The translations under genes and the position numbers were made by a program. Under the pieces are notes generated by a model, which was given only the letters and a program-made list of their open reading frames with translations, made no database searches and was not told the origin of the DNA. From Desulfuromonas sp. DDH964 (lineage in GTDB: Bacteria; Desulfobacterota; Desulfuromonadia; Desulfuromonadales; DDH964), in the NCBI RefSeq assembly GCF_001611275.1, contig NZ_CP015080.1, positions 62,001-126,000 on the forward strand: a DNA stretch of 64,000 nucleotides. Direction: 5' to 3'. Below, one piece after another: positions 43,567 to 52,367 of this stretch; the stretch's first letter is position 1, and every line of letters begins with the position of its first letter.

Positions 43567-45027
43567 TTAACGCATCATTTCGAACCACTGGTTCTCGCAG
43601 GTCTCGTCCTTGATATCGAGGAACTTGTTGGCGATCATGGTCAGCATGTTGACCGCCCCCTGGTAGCCGATTACCGGGCTGCGGTGGAGGTTGACCCGGT
43701 CGATGATCGGAAAACCGATGCGGAAGAGCGGGATCCTGGCGTCGCGGGCCGCCCACTTGGCGTGGGTGTCGCCGATGATGCCGTCGACCGGATCGGTGAC
43801 CAGCAGGCTGCGCAAATGCCAGAGGTCCTTGTTGATGTAGACCTTGCCGGTGGCGCCAAAGGGAGAGGAGGCGAGCAGAGCCTTCATCTCCTTCTCGAAC
43901 TTCTTGTTGGTGCGCGAGCAGAGGACGTGGTAGGGGATCGCGCCCATCTCGAGGAGGAAGGAGACGATGCCGATCAGGTAGTCGGGGTCGCCGGCGACGG
44001 CGAACTTCTTGCCATGCAGGTACTGGTGGGCGTCGGTCATGGCGTCGACGGCGAGGCCGCGCTCCTCCTTCAGTTTCTCCGGGACCGGCTTGCCGAAGAG
44101 CTCGGAGAGCTTCAGCAGCAGCTCGTCGGTCTTCTGGATGCCGAAGGGCATCGGCATCACCAGCTTCTCGCCGCTGTACTCCTCCTCGATCCACTTCATG
44201 GTGTTGAGGGTCGAATACTTCTGCAGCGAGATCGTCGCCTTGCCGTTGATCGACTCGGCGGCGTCTTCAATTTTGGTGCCGCCAGGATAGAGCCGGTAGT
44301 TGCCGTCGCAGACGGTGTCGAAGACCTCCGAGATGTCGGCCATCAGCGTGTAGGGGATGCCGAACAGCTCAAGGATGCGCTTGTACTCGCGCAGGTTGCC
44401 GGTGTTGCCGTCGAAGCCCGGGATCAGGTTGAGCTTGCCGGTGCACTTGCCCTCGATCTTCTGGTCGGTGGTCAGGGTTTCGAGGATGCTCTTGAGCATC
44501 GAGTCGTAACCGTGGATATGGGTACCGTTGAAGCTCGGGGTGTTGGCGTAGGGGGTCAAAACCTCCTCCGGCAGGTGCCCCTTGGTCTTGGCGTTGCGGA
44601 TAAAGGCGGTGAGGTCGTCACCGATGACCTCGGGCATGCAGGTGGTGTAGACCGGGATCATCTTCGGCTTGTAGAGCGCGTAGGCGTTCTCCAGTCCTTC
44701 GAAGAGGTTGTTCTGGCCGCCGAAGACGGCGCCGTCCTCGGTCATGGCGTCGCAGGTCGCCGCCGCCGGCTCACGGAAGTGGCGGGAAAAGGTGCTGCGG
44801 AAGTAGGAGGCGCACCCCTGGGAGCCGTGGACGAAGGGGAGGGCCCCTTCGAAGCCGCTGGCGACCATCTGGGCGCCGAGGGGCTGGCAGGCGTGGGCCG
44901 GGTTGACGACCAGCGCCTCGCGGGCGAAGTTCTTCTCCTTGTACTCTTCGCTGTTGATCCATTCCTTGACCCGCTCGATCTCGCTGGCCGGAGTCTCGGT
45001 CACTTTTTTAACGGCAGATTCGCTCAT
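43567..45027 (-). CDS. nifK: Nitrogenase MoFe protein beta chain
   Basis: The 486-residue subunit has P-cluster cysteines in NPAHACQPLGAQ, HGSQGCASYFRSTFSRHF and YTTCMPEVIGDD. The tail DETCENQWFEMMR is the normal NifK end. The short N-terminal extension marks the anaerobe-type beta chain. With NifD it forms the alpha2beta2 dinitrogenase. Start ATG 45027 after AAGGAG. A 115-bp palindromic repeat lies between nifD and nifK. Confidence 0.96.
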   Translation of the reverse strand: MSESAVKKVTETPASEIERVKEWINSEEYKEKNFAREALVVNPAHACQPLGAQMVASGFEGALPFVHGSQGCASYFRSTFSRHFREPAAATCDAMTEDGAVFGGQNNLFEGLENAYALYKPKMIPVYTTCMPEVIGDDLTAFIRNAKTKGHLPEEVLTPYANTPSFNGTHIHGYDSMLKSILETLTTDQKIEGKCTGKLNLIPGFDGNTGNLREYKRILELFGIPYTLMADISEVFDTVCDGNYRLYPGGTKIEDAAESINGKATISLQKYSTLNTMKWIEEEYSGEKLVMPMPFGIQKTDELLLKLSELFGKPVPEKLKEERGLAVDAMTDAHQYLHGKKFAVAGDPDYLIGIVSFLLEMGAIPYHVLCSRTNKKFEKEMKALLASSPFGATGKVYINKDLWHLRSLLVTDPVDGIIGDTHAKWAARDARIPLFRIGFPIIDRVNLHRSPVIGYQGAVNMLTMIANKFLDIKDETCENQWFEMMR

Positions 45028-45047
45028 GGCGATTACTCCTTGGTTTT

Positions 45048-45162
45048 TGCCACAGAGACACGGAGACACAGAGGAAGAGCAAACCAAAATTTTCAGGGTT
45101 TAGTCCCACAACCCGAGAGTTTCTGAATTTGACCTTCTCGGTGGCTCTGTGCCTCTGTGGCA
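45048..45162 (-). repeat. Palindromic repeat between nifD and nifK
   Basis: Arms TGCCACAGAGACACGGAGAC... (45048-45074) and the imperfect complement ending GCCTCTGTGGCA (45133-45162) flank a 58-bp centre. The CCACAGAG/CTCTGTGG type is a widespread intergenic repeat in anaerobes and resembles the repeats near the GxxExxY gene in layout. Confidence 0.85.
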
Positions 45163-45171
45163 GATTTCCTT

Positions 45172-46614
45172 TTAGAAGGGCGACTTCACCAGTTTCCAGG
45201 TCGGGCTGTTGATCGCCATGTCGATGTCGCGGGCGAAGACCTTGAACCCCTCGTAGCCGTGGTAGGGGCCCGAATAGTCCCAGCTGTGCATCTGGCGGAA
45301 GGGGATACCGGCCTTCTGGAAGACATACTTCTCCTTGATGCCGCTGCCGACCAGGTCGGGTTTGAACTCCTCGACGAATTTCTCCAGCTCGAACTCGGAG
45401 ACGTCGTCGTAGATCAAGGCCCCCTTGGCCAGCTCCGGCGAGGTGCGGTCGTAGTCGTCCTGGTGGGCGAACTCGTAACCGGCGCCGGTAATCTGGATGC
45501 CGAGGTCCTCGTAGGCGCCGACGGTGTGGCGGGGGCGCAGGCCGCCGACGAAGAGCATGGCGGTCTTTCCTTCGAGGCGCGGTTTGTACTCGTCGATCAC
45601 CGCCTGCATCACCGGCTTGTACTTCTGGATCACCTTCTCGACGTTTTCCTTGATGGTGTCGTCAAAACGCTCGGCGATGGCGCGCAGGCTTTCCTCGATC
45701 TTGCTCGGACCGAAAAAGTTGTACTCGAGCCAGGGGATGTTCCACTTCTCTTCCATCACCTTGCACATGTAGTTCATCGAGCGGTAGCAGTGAATCAGGT
45801 TCAGCTTCACCGAATGGGTGGCGCCGATCTTCTCGACCTCGCCGTCGCCGGTCCAGACGCTCTTGACGTTGAGGCCGATCTCTTCGAGGATCGGTTTCGC
45901 CGCCCAGACGTCACCGCCGATGTTGTAGTCGCCGATCAGGGCGACATCGTAGGGGCCGGCCGGTTCGGGGAATTCGAACTTGCCGATGATGTGGTCGCGG
46001 ATCGAGTCGTTGGAGATGTGGTGACCCAGCGACTGGGAGACGCCGCGGAAGCCTTCGCAGTTGCAGGGTACGACCAGCTTGCCGAGCTCGTTCTCCATCT
46101 TTTTGGCGACGGCGTTGATGTCGTCACCGATCAGGCCGACCGGGCACTCGGAGAGGATCGAGAGCCCCTTGTTGAGGGGGAAGAGCTCGTCGGCCTCCTG
46201 CAGCAGTTTCTCCAGCTTCTTGTCGCCGCCGTAGACGATGTCGCGCTCCTGGAAGTCGGAGGTGAAGTCCATCGGGAAGGAGGTGACGCCGGGAATCCCC
46301 TGCATCAGGTTGCGCCGCGTCCCCCAGCTGTAGACGCCGCAGCCGATCGGTCCGTGGGAGACGTGGACCATGTCGCGGATCGGCCCCCAGACCACCCCCT
46401 TGGCGCCGGCATAGGCGCAGCCGCGCTGGCTCATGACGCCGGGGACGACCTTCTTGTTCGACTTCACCGCGCAGGTCGAGGCGGTCGGCTCGTTGGCGCC
46501 CAGGTGCGGCGCACGCTTCTTCTGGGCCTTGGCCGGCATCGCCGCCAGGGTCTCTTTGATCAGCTTCTCGGTCTTTTCCTTGCTAACGCCCGGGATGGGC
46601 TTTCGCTCTGCCAT
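45172..46614 (-). CDS. nifD: Nitrogenase MoFe protein alpha chain
   Basis: The 480-residue subunit holds FeMo-co. P-cluster cysteines are in [24 protein letters not shown] and [12 protein letters not shown]. The FeMo-co ligands are the cysteine of [12 protein letters not shown] and the histidine of [12 protein letters not shown]. These and [15 protein letters not shown] identify the Mo enzyme rather than Vnf/Anf. Start ATG 46614 with AAGGAG upstream. Second gene after nifH. Confidence 0.97.
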   Translation of the reverse strand: MAERKPIPGVSKEKTEKLIKETLAAMPAKAQKKRAPHLGANEPTASTCAVKSNKKVVPGVMSQRGCAYAGAKGVVWGPIRDMVHVSHGPIGCGVYSWGTRRNLMQGIPGVTSFPMDFTSDFQERDIVYGGDKKLEKLLQEADELFPLNKGLSILSECPVGLIGDDINAVAKKMENELGKLVVPCNCEGFRGVSQSLGHHISNDSIRDHIIGKFEFPEPAGPYDVALIGDYNIGGDVWAAKPILEEIGLNVKSVWTGDGEVEKIGATHSVKLNLIHCYRSMNYMCKVMEEKWNIPWLEYNFFGPSKIEESLRAIAERFDDTIKENVEKVIQKYKPVMQAVIDEYKPRLEGKTAMLFVGGLRPRHTVGAYEDLGIQITGAGYEFAHQDDYDRTSPELAKGALIYDDVSEFELEKFVEEFKPDLVGSGIKEKYVFQKAGIPFRQMHSWDYSGPYHGYEGFKVFARDIDMAINSPTWKLVKSPF

Positions 46615-46631
46615 GGTCAAATCTCCTTGAA

Positions 46632-46669
46632 AGGTCCTATGGGACCTATAGGTCATATAGGTCCTATGA
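46632..46669 (-). repeat. Short palindromic repeat between nifH and nifD
   Basis: Four alternating units of ATAGGACC/GGTCCTAT type over 38 bp (GGTCCTAT, GGGACCTATAGG, TCATATAGGTCC) form a self-complementary block. It nearly fills the 70-bp gap and could form a hairpin in the nifHD transcript. Confidence 0.8.
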
Positions 46670-46684
46670 GATTTCTGCGCCGAT

Positions 46685-47848
<1,164 letters not shown>

Positions 47849-47857
47849 TCAATTTAT

Positions 47858-47873
47858 AGCATGGCCTGTGCCA
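47858..47873 (-). promoter_or_regulatory. Sigma-54 promoter of nifH
   Basis: TGGCAC-AGGCC-ATGCT on the minus strand, one mismatch to TGGCAC-N5-TTGCW, 295 bp before nifH. Confidence 0.83.
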
Positions 47874-48025
47874 AGCGGCCAGATTGATCGGCCAACCTAT
47901 CGAATTTGCATGAATCTTTTTTTGATTCCGAAAAAAATCGGTCTCCGGCTTCGGCTCCGGCAGTGGCCGGCAACCCCTTGCTGCATAGAAATTGGGCAAC
48001 GCCAGCCGGGTCTGCCCAAAAAGGA

Positions 48026-48328
48026 TCAGTCCCGGGCCCGGGCCAGCTTCTCCGTCATGACGATGGTGAGGAAATCGAAGACCTCCTCCCGCGTCTTCAA
48101 AAAGGCCGGCATCTCCTGCACCATCACTTCCTCCAGGGTTTCGAGGACGACACCGCTGTCGGAACCGAGGTCCGCCATCACCACCTGGGACATGTTGATG
48201 ACCTCATGGAGGCTGTCCCGGTCGAAGGGGCGCTCGTCCGGCTTGCCGACGAAGGGGGGGAGGTCGCGAGCCGGACTGTTGTGCCGGTACTTGTAGCGCA
48301 GGTCCGATGGTTTGATAAGGAGTCGCAT
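48026..48328 (-). CDS. Unknown 100-residue protein in the draTG operon
   Basis: I do not recognise this family. The protein starts MRLLIKPSDLRYKYRHNSPA, has a Pro-rich basic first third, then an acidic helical part (DSLHEVINMSQVVMADLG, EVFDFLTIVMTEKLARARD). No membrane segment or cysteine is seen. Start ATG 48328 with AAGGAG upstream, 4 bp behind the small HTH gene. Position after draT-draG and an antitermination hairpin suggests a nitrogen-regulated role. It ends just upstream of the nifH promoter region. Confidence 0.72.
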   Translation of the reverse strand: MRLLIKPSDLRYKYRHNSPARDLPPFVGKPDERPFDRDSLHEVINMSQVVMADLGSDSGVVLETLEEVMVQEMPAFLKTREEVFDFLTIVMTEKLARARD

Positions 48329-48332
48329 CGCG

Positions 48333-48569
48333 TTACTCCTTGCCGCCGCAGCCGCCGCAGTGGCTCTTCCCCTGACAGAGGCTGCCGTGGGCCGCCGCCC
48401 CCGCCTCGGCGCGGAACCTGTCGAGGGAGGCACCGGATACAAACCAGCTTCCGTCGATCTCCTCGCCGGCGAGCAGGCCCTTCTTGATGTGCATCAGGAT
48501 ATTGAGAGGGGTCGTTTTCAGGGCCGCGGCCGCGCTGGCGACCGACAACAGGTCTTTTGTGCTGGTCAT
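48333..48569 (-). CDS. Small HTH (MerR/excisionase-like) protein with cysteine-rich tail
   Basis: The 78-residue protein resembles a HTH_17-type fold (LLSVASAAAALKTTPLNILM, WFVSGASLDRF) with a tail CQGKSHCGGCGGKE that could bind a metal or cluster. Start ATG 48569 after AAAGGAG. It may be a DNA-binding or metal-sensing adaptor; the family is not recognised further. It follows the hairpin element at 48587-48655 and is coupled to the 100-residue gene. Confidence 0.72.
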   Translation of the reverse strand: MTSTKDLLSVASAAAALKTTPLNILMHIKKGLLAGEEIDGSWFVSGASLDRFRAEAGAAAHGSLCQGKSHCGGCGGKE

Positions 48570-48586
48570 GACTGGACTCCTTTGGG

Positions 48587-48655
48587 AAAAAGCCCGCGGC
48601 AAGCGAGACGCTTGGCCGCGGGCACCATTGCCTGTTTCGGGGACGACGCTGTCCC
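48587..48655 (-). promoter_or_regulatory. ANTAR-type antitermination element between draG and the small HTH gene
   Basis: P1 GGGAC-AGCGUC-GUCCC (48655-48640), an 7-base linker, P2 GGC-AAUGGU-GCC (48632-48621), which overlaps the terminator GCCCGCGGC...GCCGCGGGC-TTTTT (48623-48587). Both loops are six bases with A1 and G4, and P1 has the same loop as nifV P1. No promoter is seen between it and draG, so it acts inside an operon. Confidence 0.75.
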
Positions 48656-48684
48656 GCTCGGATGAGTGAAGCCGGCCCAGCCCT

Positions 48685-50019
48685 TCAGGCGGCGGGGGCC
48701 TGGATGATCCAGAAGCGGTCGTCGAAGCAAGTTTCGAGCAGGGGGCGCACCTCGCCCCAGGAGAGGCCACCGCCGCCGCAGCCGGGGCGGGGGACGATGA
48801 TGCGTTGCCACCCCCGGTCGTCGGCCAGGGCGCGCAGCTCCCGCCCCGACTGGCGGATCAGCTGCAGGTCGGGCACCTCCCAGGGGGTGTGCTCGACAGG
48901 GAAGCTGACCAGCCCGTTTCCGAGATCGAAGACATGGTTGCCGTGCTGGCGGATCAGTTCGCCGAGGCGCTGCGGCAGGGCGGGAAAACGCTCGGCGGCC
49001 TGGCGGGCGGTCCCCCGGGCCATGACGTTGCGGCCATTGCCGCCGACCTTGCCGTTGGTGGTGATCGCCACCACGCAGCCCTGCTGGTGAAACTCCCAGA
49101 GGTCGCCGGAGAGTTCCCGGAAGGGAGTGTCGCGCAGGACCCAGGGAGAAATCTTCAGCAGCGCGACCGCCGCTGTCTCGACCTCTTCCCGGACCTGGCG
49201 ATCGAGCTTGCGCAGCCACTGCTTCGGCAACGCGTCGATGCCGTAAAAGGCGCCGGCGAGCATGCCGGCGATCGCCCCGGTGGTGTCGGCGTCCCCCCCC
49301 TGGTTGACCACCCCGACCAGACACTCTTCGAAGCTGGCGGTGGAAAAGAAATAGTGAAAGACCGTCTGCATGGTATCGACGATATAGCCCGACGCCAGCC
49401 CCTTGTAGTGGTTGAAGTGAAAGGTCGGGCAGGCGGCGATCAGCTCGCGCGCCAGGGCGTGGAGCTGGAAACGGTCGGCGCCGAGCATCGCTGCCTGCAC
49501 CATCTTCCCCAGGGTGACGCAGGCGGCGTCGGAGAGGGGATGGTTGTGGGTCAGCCGCGCCTGTTCCAGGGCACAGCGCCGCAGCAGGTCGTCATCGCCC
49601 AGGGTCTGCAGGATCACCGGGGCCATCCGCATCGCCGCGCCGTTGCCGGCATCCCACTCGTTGTAGGGAACCTCCAGGCTCCCCTTGCGCATGAAGCCGA
49701 CGATCCCCTTGCGCACCGTGGAGCCGATGTCGATCGGCTTGCTGCGCATCCAGGCGAGAAACTGTTCGGCGATCCCCTGCAGGTCCCAGCCGCCGGCGGC
49801 GATCAGCGCCCGCGCCAGCGCCAGCGACATCTCGGTGTCGTCGGTGACCTGGCCCGGCTTCACCCCGAGCCAGCCGCCGCCCCGGATCTTGTTGTGGAGC
49901 TTGTAGCGGGCCCGGATCTCCCCCGGGGTCATGAACTCGGTGGTCGCGCCGAGGGCGTCGCCGAGGGCGACTCCGAGAAAGACGGCCCGCGCCGCTGCTT
50001 CGAGTTCCGCCCGTGCCAT
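48685..50019 (-). CDS. draG: DraG-type ADP-ribosyl-[dinitrogenase reductase] hydrolase fused to a macro domain
   Basis: The 444-residue protein has two domains. Residues ~1-285 are DraG: FLGVALGDALGATTEFM, GQVTDDTEMSLALARAL and VVNQGGDADTTGAIAGML carry the binuclear Mn site acids. Residues ~300-444 are a macro domain: GCVVAITTNGKVGGNGRNVM, RLGELIRQHGNHVF and IIVPRPGCGGGGLSW, like ADP-ribose-1''-phosphate-processing macrodomains. DraG removes ADP-ribose from NifH; the macro domain could bind or process the product. Starts 2 bp after the draT stop. Confidence 0.9.
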   Translation of the reverse strand: MARAELEAAARAVFLGVALGDALGATTEFMTPGEIRARYKLHNKIRGGGWLGVKPGQVTDDTEMSLALARALIAAGGWDLQGIAEQFLAWMRSKPIDIGSTVRKGIVGFMRKGSLEVPYNEWDAGNGAAMRMAPVILQTLGDDDLLRRCALEQARLTHNHPLSDAACVTLGKMVQAAMLGADRFQLHALARELIAACPTFHFNHYKGLASGYIVDTMQTVFHYFFSTASFEECLVGVVNQGGDADTTGAIAGMLAGAFYGIDALPKQWLRKLDRQVREEVETAAVALLKISPWVLRDTPFRELSGDLWEFHQQGCVVAITTNGKVGGNGRNVMARGTARQAAERFPALPQRLGELIRQHGNHVFDLGNGLVSFPVEHTPWEVPDLQLIRQSGRELRALADDRGWQRIIVPRPGCGGGGLSWGEVRPLLETCFDDRFWIIQAPAA

Positions 50020-50021
50020 CG

Positions 50022-50816
50022 TCAGCCTCCGGTCAGGACCTGCACCTCGAACTCGCCGCCGATCACCAGGTATTCTCCCTCCCCCTTGAGGAGCGATTTC
50101 GGCAGCAGCCCGCTGCAGAAGAAGACCTTGGCCAGGGGGACCGCGGCCTTGATGACCCGGTTGCCGAATTCCCAGGCTTTCTCGAAATCGTCGGTGAAGG
50201 AGTTGAGGTTGTTGAGCTGCAGCAGGTAGTGGCCCGGACTCTCCTCGGCCAGAACCTGGTGCTCGGAAAAATCGTAAATGCCGCGATAGAGGGTGAGGTG
50301 ACTCAGGTCCGGATGGCGGCGCTGCAATTCGTACTGGACAAAACCGTAGAGGAGGTCGAGCTGGCCAAGGATGGCGCTGGCCCGCGCCGCTCCCTTCATC
50401 CGTTCGCCGAGGTACTGGTAATAGGCTGCAGAGTGGATGTCGCCGATCGGTTCCTTGTGAAAGAGGGGCGGGATCCCCAGCCGCGACTCCACCCACCCCT
50501 TGAGGACCGCCCCTTCGAGGGAGTTGCTGTCGAAGAGCCAGCCGCGCAAAAAGCGCAGGTAACTGTTTTTCAGCGCCTTGCGGCTGCTGTGGGAGTCCTG
50601 GTTGTCCCACTGGTGGAGCTGGAAGCGGACATCCATGAAGTCGTGAAAGAGCGCGCCGCGCTGCAACGGTTCGGCGACGGTGCCGAGCCGGTCGAAGAGC
50701 GGCTTGCCGCTGCTCGCCACCCCCTGCACCTCGATCGGCTGGGGGTGCCGGTTGAAGTGCCGCGAGGCGATCGCCCAGGGGGGGAGGTTGCAGAGGTTGA
50801 GAGAAGTCCCGAGCAT
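50022..50816 (-). CDS. draT: NAD+-dinitrogenase-reductase ADP-D-ribosyltransferase
   Basis: The 264-residue enzyme transfers ADP-ribose from NAD+ to the arginine of NifH when ammonia or darkness/energy stress demands shut-down. DraT landmarks are NLPPWAIASRHFNRHPQPIE at the start, FHDFMDVRFQLHQWDNQ, TLYRGIYDFSEHQVL (the R of the R-S-E triad) and LNNLNSFTDDFEKAWEFG. Complete. It is the first gene of draT-draG-HTH-100aa. Confidence 0.94.
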   Translation of the reverse strand: MLGTSLNLCNLPPWAIASRHFNRHPQPIEVQGVASSGKPLFDRLGTVAEPLQRGALFHDFMDVRFQLHQWDNQDSHSSRKALKNSYLRFLRGWLFDSNSLEGAVLKGWVESRLGIPPLFHKEPIGDIHSAAYYQYLGERMKGAARASAILGQLDLLYGFVQYELQRRHPDLSHLTLYRGIYDFSEHQVLAEESPGHYLLQLNNLNSFTDDFEKAWEFGNRVIKAAVPLAKVFFCSGLLPKSLLKGEGEYLVIGGEFEVQVLTGG

Positions 50817-50941
50817 GACCCTTGCCGACTCCTTCGCGGGCGAATTTGTCTAAAAATTACGCAGAGGGCGCCGGCCGTTGCCCGTGGCAAGGCACAAAAC
50901 CCCGGTTTCCGCAGCGATGAGCGGGAACGACAGGGGTCTAG

Positions 50942-50957
50942 TGCATATCAGATGCCG
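50942..50957 (-). promoter_or_regulatory. Weak candidate sigma-54 promoter of draT
   Basis: CGGCAT-CTGAT-ATGCA keeps the GG and GC dinucleotides at correct spacing but has three mismatches to consensus. It lies 126 bp before draT. Confidence 0.4.
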
Positions 50958-50999
50958 AGAAGAGTTATCCGGCGCTGGTCAGGGGGCGACGACACCCGC

Positions 51000-51290
51000 G
51001 GCAATGGCGGCGAGGGCCCCGGCCAGGTAAGTCGGATCCTTGCAGCCGAGCCATGGTTACTGCTGCCGGGTGGGGACTCCTGACCGCGATCTGTCCGTCG
51101 ATCCCCCAGCAGAGTGCGGTCCAGGGCGATCTTGGCATGCAGCTCCTTGATCTGGGGATCATCGTTGCTGCGGGTACGTTCCGCCTTGCTGGCAAAGGTC
51201 TCGGCCATATTGTCGATGGCCTGCCGCTTCCAGTTGGTGATCTGGTTGGGATGCACCCCGTAGCGGCTGCCCAGCTCTGTATTTAATTTA
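51000..51290 (-). pseudogene. Remnant of an IS3-family orfA transposase
   Basis: A minus-strand segment reads ELGSRYGVHPNQITNWKRQ, the HTH of IS3-type OrfA proteins, followed by KELHAKIA, after which similarity is lost. No orfB or terminal repeats are present. It occupies most of the 50817-51392 gap, whose right end holds the rhodanese promoter. Confidence 0.72.
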
Positions 51291-51327
51291 CGGTAAAATA
51301 CAGTAGTATAAAAAAACATAAAACACA

Positions 51328-51356
51328 TTGACATGGTAGTAAATAGAGAGTATAAA
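51328..51356 (+). promoter_or_regulatory. Sigma-70 promoter of the rhodanese-selenoprotein operon
   Basis: TTGACA (51328-51333), 17-bp spacer, TATAAA (51351-51356) in an AT-rich tract, 37 bp before the start codon. Confidence 0.82.
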
Positions 51357-51392
51357 CCCTACAAAACAAGTCAAATTTCGGAGGATCTTTTT

Positions 51393-52367
51393 ATGAAAGC
51401 CTACAAGCTCGGCCTACTGATATTTCTATTCGCGCTGTTGCCCGGAGTCAGCCAGGCTGCCCTGGAGGATTATTTCGTCGACACGCAATGGCTGGCAGCG
51501 AACAGAGACCATGTCGTAGTGCTGGATGTGCGCAAGGCGCCGCTCTATTGGCTGGGTCATATCGACGGAGCGCTCAATGTCGAAAAAGAGCGCTTTCTGG
51601 AGACCCGCAACGAGGTGAAAAGTCTGGTTCCGACAGCGGCTGCTTTCCAGAATTTGATGAGCTCTCTGGGGTTGACCACTGCCAGCACGGTGGTTGTCTA
51701 CGCGGAGGATGACAACCCCTATGCGGCTCGACTGGTCTGGACCCTGCGTTACCACGGGCATCAAAAAGCATTTGTGCTCGATGGTGGCTACGACAAGTGG
51801 TCCATGGAAGGCCGCAACATCAGCCTGCTCCCCACCAAGACGCCAGAGGCAAGCAACTATGCGTTCGCGGTTGATGGCGACTACCTGGAGGCGCGTGCCG
51901 ATGCGGATTATCTCTATACCCGCCTTGAGACCCCCGACGCCGTTGTCTGGGACACGCGCAGCGACGGCGAGTTTGCCGGCACGGATGTGCGCGCTGATCG
52001 AGGCGGACATATTCCCGGGGCCATCCACCTGAACTGGACGAATCTGCAGAAAGAGGTCAATGGGGTCAAGGTTCTGAAAAGTCCGGAAGAGATCAATGCC
52101 TTGCTGCTGTCCCACGGCGTGACCCCGGATAAAGAGGTGATTGCTCATTGCCAGACCGGGATACGCTCCTCCTATGCGACCCTGGTGCTGCTCGGCCTTG
52201 GCTACCAGCAGGTCAAAAACTACGACGGCTCCTGGATTGAATGGGCGAACAACAAAACTTTGCCGATTATCGACGCCAAGGGCCAGCTGAACGCATCCAT
52301 TCCCGTCAGCCCGGGTCTGGCTTCGCTCGACAGGTTCACTTCTTCCGACAGACAGGTGGCGCAATGA
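51393..52367 (+). CDS. Exported two-domain rhodanese (thiosulfate/3-mercaptopyruvate sulfurtransferase type)
   Basis: The 324-residue protein has a signal peptide (LGLLIFLFALLPGVSQA, cleavage ~22). It has two rhodanese domains: the first, HVVVLDVRKAPLYWLGHIDG, lacks an active cysteine; the second has the catalytic loop VIAHCQTGIRSSYATL near residue 262. It moves sulfane sulfur, or possibly selenium, to a thiol acceptor in the periplasm. Start ATG 51393 after GGAGGA. It overlaps the GrdB-like gene by 4 bp, so the two are translationally coupled. Confidence 0.88.
   Translation: MKAYKLGLLIFLFALLPGVSQAALEDYFVDTQWLAANRDHVVVLDVRKAPLYWLGHIDGALNVEKERFLETRNEVKSLVPTAAAFQNLMSSLGLTTASTVVVYAEDDNPYAARLVWTLRYHGHQKAFVLDGGYDKWSMEGRNISLLPTKTPEASNYAFAVDGDYLEARADADYLYTRLETPDAVVWDTRSDGEFAGTDVRADRGGHIPGAIHLNWTNLQKEVNGVKVLKSPEEINALLLSHGVTPDKEVIAHCQTGIRSSYATLVLLGLGYQQVKNYDGSWIEWANNKTLPIIDAKGQLNASIPVSPGLASLDRFTSSDRQVAQ

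Noticed and set aside
45172..46614. Possibility of a V- or Fe-only nitrogenase.
   Set aside because: NifD length and motifs are of the Mo type, there is no vnfG/anfG-like delta subunit gene, and nifENB with NifQ and mod genes are present.
50817..50930. An ANTAR-type element in the draT leader (CGGGCAACGGCC).
   Set aside because: The GGGC/GCCC arms enclose ten bases rather than six, and no clear overlapping terminator with a U run could be drawn.
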